From assembly GCF_001522545.3 (NCBI RefSeq), contig NC_031768.1, forward strand, positions 92,552,230 to 92,616,229: DNA of 64,000 bases, in the 5' to 3' direction. The notes beneath the pieces were generated by a model. That model saw only the letters and a list, made by a program, of their open reading frames with translations, had not been told where the DNA came from and searched no databases. Source of the stretch: Parus major. Lineage: Eukaryota > Chordata > Aves > Passeriformes > Paridae. How positions within the stretch are numbered: position 1 is the stretch's first letter; the number at the start of each line of letters is the position of its first letter. The position numbers and the translations under genes are program-made. This document shows, piece by piece, positions 11,105 to 25,100 of this stretch.

Positions 11105-12652
11105 CTGTGGGGCCACACCGGGCTGCACAGGTCTGCAGCAGCCCCCTGGGAGGAGAAAAAGACAGGGACAAGCCAGTGAGTCCCTCAGCGCTGGGCACAG
11201 CCCTGGGTGAGCAGCAGATCATCCACCACAGAGCATCACTCCTGGGAGCTGACAGGTTTGCAGGGTGCACGCGACCCAAACGCAGCTGTCATCCCTCATC
11301 TCAGCTGCCTACGTGCTGGAAATGCATTTGCCCTCCCACAGCTGGAACCTGAGCCTGCAAAAGGCACCCAGCTCAGGTGCACAGCAGTCCTAGTAAGAGG
11401 ACAGAACTTGACCTCTTTGATAAAGATCCTGATCTCTTCAGTCAGGAGCCAAGAGTGAAAATTGGACTAGGAAACTTAGAAAAGGAGCACTGATGGAGAA
11501 ATAACAGCTTTCCTGTTGTTTCCATCAAAAGGTTTGCCAGTAAAACTGGGTCAGTCTAAGTTTCTAGAGAAAATTGCCCTAGTTGGAAATGAAATCCCTT
11601 GTGCTGCCAGCTTGTATTTTACTGCTCCTTGCAAGGTAGAGAGGAGGCTGCCCTGCCTCTGGTAGGTCAGCTCACATGAGAAGTGCAACTCTACCCCAGG
11701 GTCCCCTCTCCTCCTGACCCAAGGACCAGTGATAGATTGGCCACTACTTAAATACCACACACCCCAATGATCTCCTGGGGCCACTAAGGCAACAAGGCTC
11801 TTGATAGCTGCCATAGAGTCAAACCTCTTTTGTCAGCTGGTTGCATGCACCATCTCAAAACTTGTTCACGATCTCTTTGGAACCAATCTTCACCTGCACT
11901 CCTCACCTGACAGCAGCACTGCTAGATTTAGGGTTTGTACCACCTGGCTGCTGCAATAACTCTGGTTACAGCCCATACCTGGGGGAGAGCTGTTTCATAA
12001 CATTCCTCCCAGTAAGAAGGGACATTTGCCTTGGGATCAGCCCCAGGACTCTCCCTGACTCCCCATGCCAATACTCCTGTCATCATATATGGCATCTGTG
12101 TATCCCAGCATCCAGGAGCTGGCCAAATAACAGCCCTGCCACGGTCTCCTTTCCCAGCAGAATTCTACAAAGCCATCTCCAGTAGTTCCTGGATGAAAAA
12201 AAACCACACAAGTCCTGATGTACCCTAAGCTGGTCTCGTGTCAGGGCACTGTAATGCTCTTCCCCTCATATAGACAAACCTGGCATGGCCAGAGAGCCTC
12301 AACATGGTTCTCTCATTTTGCCCCCTTGCTGTACTGGATCAGAGGCTTCAGCTCTCACTCCCAGGACTTGGCTTAGCTGTGCTGTCAGCCACGCTCGTTT
12401 GATAGCTTTAGGATAACTCTGTGTGCTGCTCCTGCCTGTGTCCATGCCACAGCTTCTCCATCTGGAAAGAGCTTCCTTTCTTTCCTAATATGAAACCAAA
12501 ATCGTTGTCCTCTGTCTCCAGAGCCCACAGTAGAGCTCTAGATGCTGCTCTGGTTTGTCTGGGTTTTGGGAGGAGGATCTTGTGGAGAGCATGTGTCATT
12601 TGCCTGGGCAGGTGCCCTCCATACTGCATTGTAACTGCCTTAAACCAATAAA
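11105..12652 (+). other. DRD3: Probable DRD3 3' untranslated region
   Basis: This is about 1.5 kb after the DRD3 stop without any convincing coding signal. It ends at the first good AATAAA (12647-12652), set in the context CCAATAAAACAC. The extent is inferred from that hexamer only. Confidence 0.5.
12647..12652 (+). terminator. Candidate polyadenylation signal AATAAA for DRD3
   Basis: This is the first canonical AATAAA downstream of the DRD3 stop. A GT/T-rich stretch (TGTAATTGGAAGTTTTGGT) follows about 10 bases later, as expected for a cleavage region. Confidence 0.5.
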
Positions 12653-13365
12653 ACACAAGTGTAATTGGAAGTTTTGGTATCTTTGTGATGAATGTGCCTC
12701 CTTCCATTAGTCTTTCGTCACCTGTAGCCCTTCTTAACACTTCCCCTGTAAAAAACTATCGTCCACCTGGACACCCACAAGAATTTATTATTACTTGCAA
12801 TTGGGAAAGAAATGAAAGGCTGCTGTAGGCACTTCCAGCAGATGAATTCTGGAAATATGCTCAATTAGTTTCCCAGCTATGCCAGGCAGACATGCAGTAG
12901 TGTTACTCCATCTGCTCAAAGATGCTGGATAGCACGGGAGGCACTCGGCACACAGGATGGTGGAGGTATGGAACCAGTGAACCAACCTGTGAACAGATTG
13001 CCACTCAAGGAACTCTCATTAAGATGCTTCATAACAGACACCACCAGTCCACTTGATTTTGTATAACAATTGTCAGAAAGGAGGAACTGAAAAGAAAGAT
13101 CTTTTAAAGGATGAGTAGGTTCATTTCAAGACCTGGCCTAGCATCTCTCAGGGGTCAGTTTCATCCTACTTGAATCTGAACTGGTTCTTCAAGGAGTGAT
13201 TCCCAAGATGATTCAGGATAGAGGTAAGAACAGGAGGTGTGGCAGAAGACTAAGCAGCATTTTGGTGTCCACACAGCTATAAGGGATGGGGAAAATTATG
13301 TATCTAAACATATGGTCCTTTCTTTACTGAGATCTGAACTACCAGATCACAGAACTGATTAGGGA

Positions 13366-13415
13366 CAAAAAAAACCCCAAACAAACAAAAAAAACAACCC
13401 AAAACCACAAAACCC
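13366..13415. repeat. A/C-rich low-complexity stretch
   Basis: Runs of A separated by C pairs and triplets (patterns such as AAAACCCCAAACAAAC). It is simple sequence with no coding potential. Confidence 0.7.
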
Positions 13416-16400
13416 TCACAGAATTACAAAATCTCAACTCTGAACTAAAACAATCTCTGTCTCCCCCTCCCTCAAGTGCTGCTTGAGCACCATGCCCAGT
13501 TTTACTCTGTTAATACAAACATAGGTGACCCCATAGGAAATGCCAAGGGACAGAAGCAATCGAAGGTGCAAGCAGGTGATGCCCCTCCACCCTCTCCAGC
13601 AAGCCAGAGAGATTGCTGAGGGCCCCCCAAGACACACCCCCACTCATTATTTACAGCAGAATAATCTGCATTCTCCTTTTCCAACTGCTCAATATCTCCT
13701 ACTACCCTTAATTTTCTACATTTTCCTCGTTGGTGTTTTGTTTTCCCTGACTCCACAACTGGCTGGGAAAGGTGAGCTGTGACGCTGTGCTCTGCATTCT
13801 GTGAGGATTCATTTACATGCTGATATTCACATTAGAAGAGCCTTTGGGTAATGCAGAAGCCTCTCCTCGTGCAGAGAGGAGAAGGGAGCTTGGGGACAGC
13901 CACAGGGCTGGGTGGGTGTGCAGGTGCAGCACCCTGCAGTCTGTGCCCACCTGCACCCTGCCCCAGCAGGCAGCTGGAATGGGACACCTCAGGTCCCCTG
14001 GGCTGGAAGATGTTTCTAAACGAGTGGAGAGGGCAGCCAGGACGCTGCTCCACCGTAGCTGAGGAGTGTTAAGACCTTTTGGAGATGAAGGAGAGCTAGC
14101 AACGCACACTGGGAAGATCAGTTCCCCCCCCTCAAGTACAAGGCAGCCATCCAAGTACTGCCTGTCTAGACACATTTACAGCACGCCTGAGAAATGGACT
14201 GAAAGCACCATTTATCCCCTGCATCCACCATCTCCCAGCTCCCAGAGCCATAGGCTCAGCTGCAGGAACCCAGATGAATGAGCCACTGAGCCCACACATC
14301 CCACAGTTTGCTATTCCAAGTGTACCTGGGGCTCCCCATCTGTGACAGATGTGCCACATGTTGTATGTGTTAAACTTCAGGTCTGGGAAGGAAAACACAG
14401 GTTACTCAAGTTACTAAAATACTAAATGGTATCAGGTACTGAGCAGAAGACGTCCAGAGTTGAAACCAAAAGCTCTTATTTTGAGTTTTACACTGTAAAA
14501 TAGAAAAAAAGAAACCGTAAGAACACTCTACCTTGTCAGAGGCAGCAACAGGCACAACAGGCACCAGATCATGCAAGAATCTTTAAGCAGAAGAGCACAA
14601 AGGTCTGTGGGGCAGAAGATAAAACAATCTTCCATGAGAAAAAAGCTGCTTTCTGGAAAGGCAAGGAAGTTATGGAGGAGGTGGGTTTCACCTGCCATCA
14701 CAGACCAATGCTCTGCAGGTGACACTGCTCAGTGAATATTCTGCAGGTACCTTGCAGCAGCTGTTGGACACGTTGCTTTAACAATCCCAGCTGCAGCCAG
14801 ATATTAAAATTCACATTTGCCAACTACAAAGGACGAAGCAAAGCCTTGCAGAAAAACATCACTTTCCCAGGTAACCATCCTTAGGGACTGGCCTGGCCAG
14901 ACACTCAGCTGAGTTCAGCTGGACCCCACTGTGGGAGCTTTCCCCTGTGGAAGAGGATGGAATACTCCTGCAGTCTCCCTCTCTGAGGGGGATTGGAGTG
15001 ACAGGGGGTTCTCTGTTCCTAGCTGGGGCCAGCACAACCTGCTCAGGATGGCAGCTCCCCCGGAGGACAGAGCTTGGCTGCAGCTTATTGCTGTTCCTGA
15101 TGGGATTTTTTGTGAAGAATGTCTAATCAATGCCAGTATTTCAAGGAAGGATCAACAGCCTGCAGGCTGCTGATATGGTAACACTCAGAAAACTACAAAT
15201 AGGAATTGTGGACAACCCAGAGGACACCGGTAGCAATCTGATTAGTTTCAGCTAAGTGTGTGATGGTTTGCTCACAAAGTGACAGACCCTGGCAGCCTTC
15301 AGCCTGCAAACACACCTGGCTGTGAGGTGTCTCATCTGACAACAATGGGCTCATCATTTCTTTCTCTGACCAATGCAAGTATCCCAAATCTGCATGAGCC
15401 TTTGAATGAGCCATTGAAGTGAGTTTTTCCTTATCTAATGGTAATAATGAATTAGCAGTAACATAACAAATGTTATCTCCTGGCAGTATTTTGTCACCTG
15501 ACCTGCTGCCTTATGAGCAAAGGAAGGCTCACAAGACAGTAGGAATTTCAAGGTGAGAGGGATTCAAAACTGTACTCCTTCAAAGTCAGCATCAGCTGCT
15601 ATGTACCTCTTGCTGAATGACATGAATGTAGAAGATGCATCCCAGACCAATGCTGCCTTTCAATCTCAAAAGCCACTGATCCACTTATTGTCTGTTACTT
15701 CCCAGTTAGTCAATTAGCAGTGACCTTTCTTGTTATGCCTTCCTGGCATCACTCATGCCACCTTTCCTTGGTTCCTTACTGCCTCAAGTATCAGACCAGG
15801 AGCCCACCAGCTCTGATGCCAACCACACCTTTCTACAACAGGGATACATTTTCTCCCAGGCCCAGGCCAGGAAATCTCCTGAGCTTCCCTTGTGATTCTG
15901 GAAGTAAATCTCTTCCTGACAGACAGTGGTCTCATCTCATCCCTGAATGCCTCTGGAAATGTGAGGCAAAGAAAACCCCTGGGGCCAAAGAAGAAAACGA
16001 ACATAATTAAAAATTAATTTCAGTATAATGATTTAAGCTTTGTATCTTTGGTGATGTGGGGAAGACCTTTCTGCCTTGCTGCCCTAGGGACTCTTGTCAG
16101 TTTTAATAAGTTTTACCACACAGCTGTGAGGATGGCAAATTGAACAACCCAAATAAAGACCACTTTTCACTGGACAGAAGCACAAATACTGAGGGAATCA
16201 CATTTCTTTCTTTGTCACAGCAGAAGGGCTGTGGTGCAGGTGGACTGCTCACCTTGCCTCAGCTGAGAGGCAGCAGCACTTCTGTCTTTCTGTGGTGGTC
16301 AGGTCAAGGCATGTGAGCAGATGGTTGATGCTACAGGACTGCCTTGAATACTTGTGATGGCACTGGCTGTGGGCAGTGGGGGAGGCAAGAGTGTGGTCAA

Positions 16401-18364
16401 GGTACCAGGCTTGAGTCCAGCACTAAGTACCCCCATCAGCCTCAGCTCTGAAGGCCACCAGCATTACTCTGTGGCCTTTTGCCTTTTTTGCAGCCATTGC
16501 TGAATTCCCTGAACCACAACAGAGCGCTTCTTCCTCCTCAAGATTCATGCAGAACAAGGAATGGAAAAATGCACGTGCCAGGGGCTTCTGCAACATCTTC
16601 TTGATGTTGGCAGTGCTACCCATGGACATACTGCACAGCTCCCACTCTTTTTTGCTGGCCTTGCCAAATCCTTATCATCCTGTTTTCTTATGTTCCTTCC
16701 TCCCAGACTCTCCATCTCCTGTTCCCTTTCTTGAAGAGGCTGCATCTCTTTAAAGGCTTTGGCTGCCTGCCAGTCTGTTCTCTCTCATCCTGGTTCCCTC
16801 AGCTTTGTCTGAGGAAAGCACTGGCTTTCCTAAGGGCTGGTTTCTTCAGCTGTTTTTCAGCACATAGTACCACTGAAGTTGACATTACTTTGTAGTTCTT
16901 TGTACTTTGTAGTACTTTGAACCATACTTTGGTTCCATTCTGGCCCAGGAAGGGCAGTATAAAAAAGCTCAAGACAGATTTGTAGACTTAGTTGACTTCC
17001 AGCAAGATGCTGGCTGCATCAATACCTCCCCTGATTACCTCATCAAAAGGCAAACCAGATGTTTTCCTGTGTAAGGAGAGAGCAGTGAGCACAAAGCATT
17101 GCTACAAAGCACCTTTGTGTCATGTGTCACCATCCACCATCTCGGAAAGGCAGCCAGCTCAAGAGCACAAGGTGTCACACACGGAGCACAGCAATGGCTC
17201 CAGGTACTCTGGCCAAGTTGGAACATTTGGAACAACTCCTTTCTTTGTCTAAGTCTGTGCTGGGCAATTACATATAAGGGCTGTGGTTTTTAGATCTTTT
17301 CATGATCAGCACCCTGCAGATCAATCAACTCTGCAGGTACAGGTAGTAAGATACACCTTGTGCTGCAGAGCCTCTGGCATGAACCACTGCCATTGCCCTT
17401 CCTGGTGCATTGGCCACTCCCTTGAGCCAGAAAATGTACTTTACTGTATTTTACACAGTAGCAGGAGGATAGAGAAGACAGAAAGCTGGTTAATCCTCAG
17501 CTGTCTGGCAGATCCAAATGCCCTTATTTATAATTACTTTACCTTTGGTCCTCACAAAACAGATTCAGATTTTCAGGCTTCAGAAGTTTGAAATAATCCT
17601 GGTTAACCACATAACCCCTTCTCACCCAAAACTGCTTCCCAAAGAGCTCTGCAAGATATTCAGACACACAAATAGCTGTGAACAGAGCAGGCTTTCTCCA
17701 AAGATCTTGTAATGATGGGGAGTAAGCAAGGCCAGGAGCTGGAGGAGCTGTGTCAGAAGCATGACGGAGCATTCCACTGTGCTGCACCTTCACCTGACCA
17801 GTGTAATTAAAACATACAGACAACAGATGTAGACTTAACCAGGCAGTCCATCATCACCTCATTGTGAGGCAGGAAAGGTGTTGCTTTTCCAAGTCAGTAT
17901 GTTCCCAGAGAGGAGACTGTGTACTCTGACAGACGCCGTTCACGTTGGCAACATCAACAGGGAAGCAAGAACATTTTGCTGCATCATTTTTGTGCCAGCA
18001 CCAACTTTGCCAGCCTAGATCCAACTTCTCAAAAGGCTTAAAATTCATTCTCTTTTTGCCTGAAAAGTCCTGTCATGCCTACAGAATGTGCATAAGAAAG
18101 GATGGTAACATGTGCTTGAACATCTTTGATAGTCTGAAGGAGAGCTGCACTACCAGAAGAGAGATGAGGTCCCTAGTGAATTATGCAGATCACTCCAGAG
18201 TACTACAAATAATGATGATGGCCTGCACCATCATCTGTTTCATGTATGCCTTTCACATCACAGAGGAAACAGCTCTGAAATTACTGAGAAAGGTTTAAAC
18301 GTTTTATTGAACCCTCTGTCTGCCACCTCAGGTTATGAATCAAAAACCAACAGGGTTTGGGATG

Positions 18365-18394
18365 AAAAAAAAATTTAAAAAAAAAAAAAAAAAA
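18365..18394. repeat. Poly(A) tract interrupted by TTT
   Basis: A nine-base A run, then TTT, then an eighteen-base A run. No CR1 or retrocopy signature was seen to its left, so it is recorded as simple sequence. Confidence 0.85.
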
Positions 18395-20779
18395 GAGCTA
18401 CTCAATGCTTAAAAGCACCTCTGAAACACACCTGGAACTAATTTTTCTATGCATAAAATCCCATAATCTGAAAACCTCTGGACCTTAGAGATGTGGAAAT
18501 AAATTGAACACCCTGCTGGAACATTTCCAGTCTTGGGCAGGTCCTGTGATCCTGCAGAGCCACAGAGGAGCAGACCTAGAAACTGTCAGACAAGGCTGGA
18601 TATACACTGTGTGGGTCTTGGACACTGTGTCCTAGGGATTTATCCACCCTCCAGGCTGGGGTGGATAAACAGAGGGAGGGGGGTGGGAAATTACAAGCCT
18701 GAAGAAAAGGAGAAAACTTTTTTGTCATAAGCCAATTTAGTATTTTCCTTAATACTTTTCAAAGCATACCTTAGAAACTGCTAAAGAGTCTGCAACATTA
18801 AAATAGCTCTGGAAGGAGGAAGTTACTGTGCAGAATACTGATGAAGTGGTCAGAAAGGCACAGGACTTAACACGAGGCCCTGTCAGTTGTTCTCATCAGT
18901 GTGAAAAGTTTTTCTTTATTAAGGGGAAGATTACACTAAAAGTTGCTAAGGAAAAGATATTCAAGGGTCTAATGTTTTGTAACATCCCATCTCTTTTGTA
19001 TTCTGCTCTGCTCTTTTATATTCTGCCCTTTGGGGATGGATGGCAGTCAAGGATGTTTTTGCAGTCTTCTGTGCTTAGTAAAGTTAATTTAGCACAGACA
19101 TTTTTCCACTCCTTATTAATTTCAATTTTCACTTCTCCATGGAAAGTTTAGCTTTCTTCATGCAGTTTTCATCCCCATATTAGGGCAAGAATTCTGTTTT
19201 TGAAAGAAATTAGATCTCTGCCTGGAAATAAAAACCTTTCTAAGTTAGCATGAACAATGTTGCTGATTTTTTACAGTGTGAACGAAGAGGACTGACATGT
19301 TGAGAAGTTGTATTTATACAACACATTACGATGGTTTCAGGGTTAGTGATGTTTGTAACTGTGTTTATTAGATACTGAATGATGTAACTGGTCAAACTCT
19401 GCCCAGTATAAAATGGTTTACTTTGTGCAGCCATGGTACACATGGTACACACATAAAAGCTAAGCAGAGAAGTGTAACAGGAAAGCCTAATGGGTAGGAC
19501 TGGAAAAAATACCTCACAGCAGTACAGAAAGACTGGAAAGCCAGAATAAGAGAGAGGTTATTGAGAAAAGCATGTTATTGGCACTTAGCCTAGCAGGCCA
19601 CTAAGTTGCCAGTACAGCTACATTTATCTCCTGAGGACATCCAGGCTGGGAGATAAAGAAAAATTAATAAATCCAAATGATTCACAGAGGTAGGGCAGGA
19701 TGGGGAGACTGACTGACCACAAGTAGCCCCCAAAAGGTATAAAAATGGCACTTCCAAAACTATCAGTAAGGTCACCAAGCTAAGAAGCATGCAGGAAATG
19801 TGAGGAGGACACAAGCACCAGCACCCCCTGTCCTCTGTGTCATCACAGAGCATCCCTGGCTGACCTGTTGGACACAGGTGCCCCATGCTGGGCTGACTCA
19901 GTCACTTTGGTGATTCATTATGTGGATACAGGAGTATCAGTGAATGACAAGTTTCAAAACCTGTCCCCTCCCAAAAGCTTTTGCAGGGGCACTTGCAACA
20001 TTGTCGAAACAGGCACTGCAGAAAGGAGCATTGCAAGGTCCCATGCACTACCACTGCATTCCTCTTGAAAGAAGCATAAACCATTTTTGTTCCTTTAGAA
20101 TTCCTGTAAGTCAGTTGATCTTCTACCTCACCCTCTATACCAGGACACCATCTCCAAGTTTCCCAGTGCTGCATCAATTTTAACAACCACAAAGTACTAC
20201 TTGGAGGACAATAATTCTGTATTTTATGTCGTTTCAGTGGCTGAATCATACTCTGTAATCTTTTTGAAGACAACACTAGAGCTGTATTTGCACCATTTCT
20301 TTAGGGTCCTGTGGAACAGAAGTGTAGTTGGTGAAACAGTGAATAAGACTGGAATGGTAAAAAGGACTATGACAACCTTATGTAGTTGCACAAAGAGACA
20401 AGGAAACTCTATGGTAAAGCCATTCTGATGGGAGGTATTAAAATCTTAAAGTATTGCAGAAATTGTGAAGAGCAAACTACAGATTAATCCTTAATGGCTT
20501 TAAGGCCATTAAGTGTAGCATTTTTTCAAGTTTAATTAAGGGAGTAGAGCTCTTATGAGGAGAGGAACAGGCAGCTGTCTTCAACACTTCCAAGGCTATT
20601 ACGACATTCTTTTGAAGCAAATTACTCAGAAACCTGCTCCATGACAGAATCCTACTCCTAGACAATGTCTTCCATCAGGCTGCAAGGTCAAGCTTTCAGG
20701 AGACACCTTGAGTTCAAACTCTCTGGTACAACACCTCTGTCACACATTGAAGAGCCAGTGTAACAAATAATAAATTTCT

Positions 20780-20785
20780 TTTATT
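20780..20785 (-). terminator. Candidate polyadenylation signal for QTRT2
   Basis: TTTATT on the plus strand is AATAAA on the minus strand, about 1.06 kb beyond the QTRT2 stop. It would define a 3' UTR of roughly 20770-21846. No experimental support is available. Confidence 0.4.
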
Positions 20786-21846
20786 GCTGCTTTGTAATAT
20801 AAAATGATTACATCCATGATTCCACAGTAAGGGGCAGTAAAAAAAAACCAACAAAACCATCTGAGTAAGAGGAATGTGACGTAAGCAAGTCATTTTAAAA
20901 CAAGGACCCACCAGAATGTTTTCTAAAAGTCCCTTCCTATGACACTTCCCTTCCACAGCTCCATCTTACAGTGACATTTGTGTAGCCTGCTCTGTGACCA
21001 GTGCTAGGGTGGCCAGAAAGAATGGTACAGACATTGTCACCCATGTGCTAACACAGGAGTTAAATCTGGAAAAAGAGTTAAAAAAAAAAAAAATCAAACC
21101 TATACAGCAGGACATGGATTAAACACTTTCTTTCCTCTCTGGCTCTAAACACCACTGAATGGGACTCAAGAAGTAGGGGTGTTCAAGGCCAGGATGATGT
21201 GGCAGACTTCCTCCAGGCCCAGAGAACATTCTGCACTGCAGCTGGCCTGAGAGAGGCGTACACACAGTCCCTTGTGCCACTGGACACAGCAGCACTTCCA
21301 GACAGTTCTTTCCAAGGACACAGATGCTGGCAATGGCTACAAGGACAGTGTGTTAAACTGAGGTGGGATTTCTCACCAAGGAGACACATGATGAGAGACT
21401 AGGACACCACTAGGTTTTGCTAAAACAGTAATTACTGTCGGGTATGGAACAAGAGTCCCAAGCAGCTGCTGAGTCTCCAGGCAGATGGATTAATTTTAAG
21501 TATATGCTCTGCTTTATCTTCAATCACAAGTTCAATTACCCTGTCCTTGCACATGGGAAACCAAGAGTGAGTATCTGGAAACAAACTTAACCATACTGGT
21601 CTTACTGGTGAACTGTCCAGGCTCTTCCATCCACCAAGAATGCACCATGCCAATTAACCAAAAGACACGTTTGAACAAGATTGTCCTTCCCCACCAGGAA
21701 GTGAGATCTTCTTCAAATGTCTCCTTCAGGTCCCTCCAGGAAGGAAAAAAGGCATTTTACTGGTGACAGGTCCAGGTGATACAGTCCCTGGACCCAGTGA
21801 TACTGGATGAGGATGCATCCTGCAACCTCCTCTGTCCTCTCTGAGC

Positions 21847-22108
21847 TCACTGACTCAGTGTTGCACTTGCTGGGCCTTGCAGCGCCTGCCTGAAGACAAG
21901 CTCCTTGAGTTGATCCAGTTTGCTGTCCCTTAAGGCATCCTGAATGGCACTGAAGAAACCAAAGTAGTGCTGGAAGTTGTGCATCATGAGCAGGACACCG
22001 GCCAGCAGCTCGTTGGTCACCAGGAGGTGATGGACGTAGGCACGAGTGTGCCTCTGACAGCAGTAACAGCTGCATCCCTCCAGCAAAGGGCCAAAATCAT
22101 CGTGGTAT
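21847..22108 (-). CDS. QTRT2: QTRT2 last coding exon (zinc site)
   Basis: The acceptor is TTCCTTAG and the stop is TGA (21849-21847). It encodes [20 protein letters not shown], then [20 protein letters not shown] and [11 protein letters not shown]. The zinc-binding CxCxxCx25H pattern of the TGT family is complete. Confidence 0.96.
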
Positions 22109-25100
22109 CTAAGGAAGAAGCAACATTGGGTAACATCAGAGCTAAGAAGACCCATCCAAGCAATAAAAAGTACCCCTGTAACCACCTGGCCTTTTGCAGG
22201 GACCTGAGCCTTAAAGCCCTGAGGTCCTTAATCCAGATTTGCTGACAGCTCAGACCAGCACCACTGGCAAAAAGGACTTCAGGTATCAGAGATGGTTTGG
22301 GTTGGAAGGGACCTTAAAGATCATGTAGCTCCCGCACCCTGCCATGGTGTGGGACCACAGCTGCTGAAAGCCCCAGTCCTCCTCATGCCAGAACTCACTT
22401 CAGAGCCAAGAGGCTATACATTTAAGTCAGAATAACTCTGACTACACCAGAGCTAACAGCAGAGAGAGGCCTCCTCTGTGTCTTCCCTGGCAGAAAAGCT
22501 GCAGTGCAAGACAGCTGTCACACAGTTTATAAAGGAGAAAGTCACCAAAACCACAGATTCACTAATCCCCCTATTCACAAAACAGTATTCTGCTCTACTG
22601 TGAGATGCACCATTTCACTGAGACAGCAAAGCAACACAATTGTCTACTCAAGACAGCCTGAAAGTACCTGTAACAAAAAGAAGGAAGGACAAGTCGTAAC
22701 AATGGCCAAAGTTTTTGTGAAGTGTCCAGAAATGGCAGAACTGTTCTGCAGCTGCCCAAACTGAGTCAAGAGAGTAGAGGGTCTCCACAGTTTAAATAAA
22801 ATCTTGTATCTCAGAATGACCAAAGTTAGATGTGGAAGACCAAAGTGATTCCCAGACCACCTCTGTGAACCTATGGTCTTTCAGCTGAGACATAATTATA
22901 ACCAGAGAACGTCTGCTGGACAAATGATCAGAAAACCCCTGGTTCTAGGTCAGGCAAAGGACAGTGCTTTCAGAGATAGGCTGTTGCCTGGTAACAAGCT
23001 AGAATGCTTGTCCAACACTCTACACTCAGTGTCCAGAAGTACTTTTTTCAACAGGTTCATGTTTTATGAAGTCTCTCATCCAGCTGCTGACCAGTTGCAA
23101 ATAAATACAGAGGACAAAGCATCATATTTAGTCATAAAGCTGCAGGTACCCTCCTCACAAACTCACATACTTTTTATCCTTCAGAGATATCTCAAATGGT
23201 GTCATTTCTGGGTCAGCTTTGGAGACGTCCTCCTGGTCTTCTTGAGCACCATTCTTCTCCAGGTCCTGGGTCCCATTTTGTGTTAAAACTGATTAAATTA
23301 AAAAGACAACAGCCTTAGAACAGAGGGCAAGGGCAGAGCAAGGGTAACAATATTAGAGTAGATATTTCTGCTACTTTCTTGCCAACTGAAAATTCCTGCC
23401 GCAAGTTTCCGCCTCTTTCTTCTAGAAAGCAGATATTTTACTTTAATTGCTGTAGGTTAGTTAACACAAATACACTTTTAGATGATCAAAACAGCAAGAG
23501 ACAACTGAAACTAATCAACTAAAACTAATCAAAAGTAAGAGCTGAAACAACAGTATAACTTTTTGCTGCTCTACTGAGCTGAACTCTTTATAAATTGTCA
23601 AAAGTATTTTGTCTGAACTGTATGCTGAATAGAATGTAATCACCTGAACAAATGGATTTTATTGAGATTTTGTTAGAGTAGACAGACAACTCATCTGCAT
23701 TCAGTCATTCTACCTTCCATGCTGTGATCACTCAGGGATTTAGATGCCTCTTGGTTTTTTTTTAAAAAAAACAAACCCTGGAATCAAAAGAGGCTGGTAG
23801 CACTAATTCATAAGAGGTAGGTTGGTAGGTTCCACACCTGCCTTTTCAGCATCTATCTGAAAAATAAAGAACCATCCCATGATTTTATAGGTTTGCATTT
23901 TTAAGTTTGTTCTTAAGGAGAAGGAGATGTATCTGGAAATACCAATATTACTGTTTGTATAATCCATGCCTACTGTGTTTAAAATGGACACAGGACAAAA
24001 CCACTGCCATTACCCTTATTAAAGCCTTATAATTTAAGAATAAAGACAAGATAAAGAACAACAAACAGAGAAAAGGGTTAAAAAAATAGCAGCAAGCACA
24101 AAGAAACAAGATGTTCTGTTCCATTCAGCTGGCTCTGAATTATCTAGGCATGAAAAGCCACTCGGTTCTACCCAAGAGAAAAAAATGTAAGATGTTCCCC
24201 TGTATTAAAAACATTTAATAGGCCAAAACAAAACAGCTGCTTGAAACACATTTGATAGGTGCTTTAATGGGTGATACACATTCCCATCTCACAGTGTAAT
24301 CAGTTATGAACAGAGCATTTTGGTTTTGATATAAACCTATGCATGCAAGGATAGAGAGGAAAACTGCCCAAATAAATGGGAAATTTCTGACAGCCAGAAA
24401 AAGAACTTCAAAAACATATTACTACAACAGACACATAGCAATTTAACTCTAGAGATAGCTTAATAGGTCCAGCCTTTACTGCTAATGGTAACAGAAAATT
24501 TGTCTATTGTTTTAAACTAAAACCCCTCTATTCAGGAGGTGTTTAAGAAATGTTTAATCATCACATTTTGGTTAATGAGACATTCAGAGGCCTCAAGTTT
24601 TACTCAACAGATTTCACACCAAAGCACCCCACCTTCAACAACACGTGGTAGTGGAATCCCAGTTTTTCCAGTGGTCACTGCACTTACTTATTTAAGGAAC
24701 AAAGCCCTCAGATACAGATTCCTCCCAACTATGAATTATGCTTACCACAATATAAAATGTAAAAACTGAAACAACCACCAAGAAGCCTACCTGTTGCTTC
24801 AGGATCTGGGTGACAGTCGTAACTGAAAACCAAGGCACAGCCTCGCTCCGTCACTTGGAAGGGAAAGAAGCTCTCAAAAATGTCCACTCCTCTTTCAATG
24901 CACTCAAGCACCTCATCTGGTTTGCCTACACCATGAATGATTCTGTAGGAGACACACAGGAAGAGGAATCTACAATATTCTGAGTAGAAGCAAGCAGGTG
25001 CCTGAAGGAAAGGACCTCCAGGTCATGTGCAGCACATGTAGCTTATCTCTGCAACTGCTAAGAGTCATCACTCAGAACTCCATGTGCTTCCACTTCCCCA

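Larger units (their letters stand above)
12653..20779. other. Intergenic region between DRD3 and QTRT2
   Basis: This 8 kb separates the 3' ends of two convergent genes. I see no exon set, RNA gene or recognisable transposon. It has an A/C-rich low-complexity patch at 13366-13415 and a poly(A) run at 18365-18394. The short open frames in it (for example 17945-18298) have no family resemblance and no splice context. Confidence 0.65.

Noticed and set aside
16153..16158. An isolated AATAAA hexamer in the intergenic region
   Set aside because: No gene ends nearby; A-rich DNA gives such hexamers by chance.
17945..18298. A 117-codon plus-strand open frame in the DRD3-QTRT2 gap
   Set aside because: No similarity to a known family and no promoter or splice features around it; fits chance.
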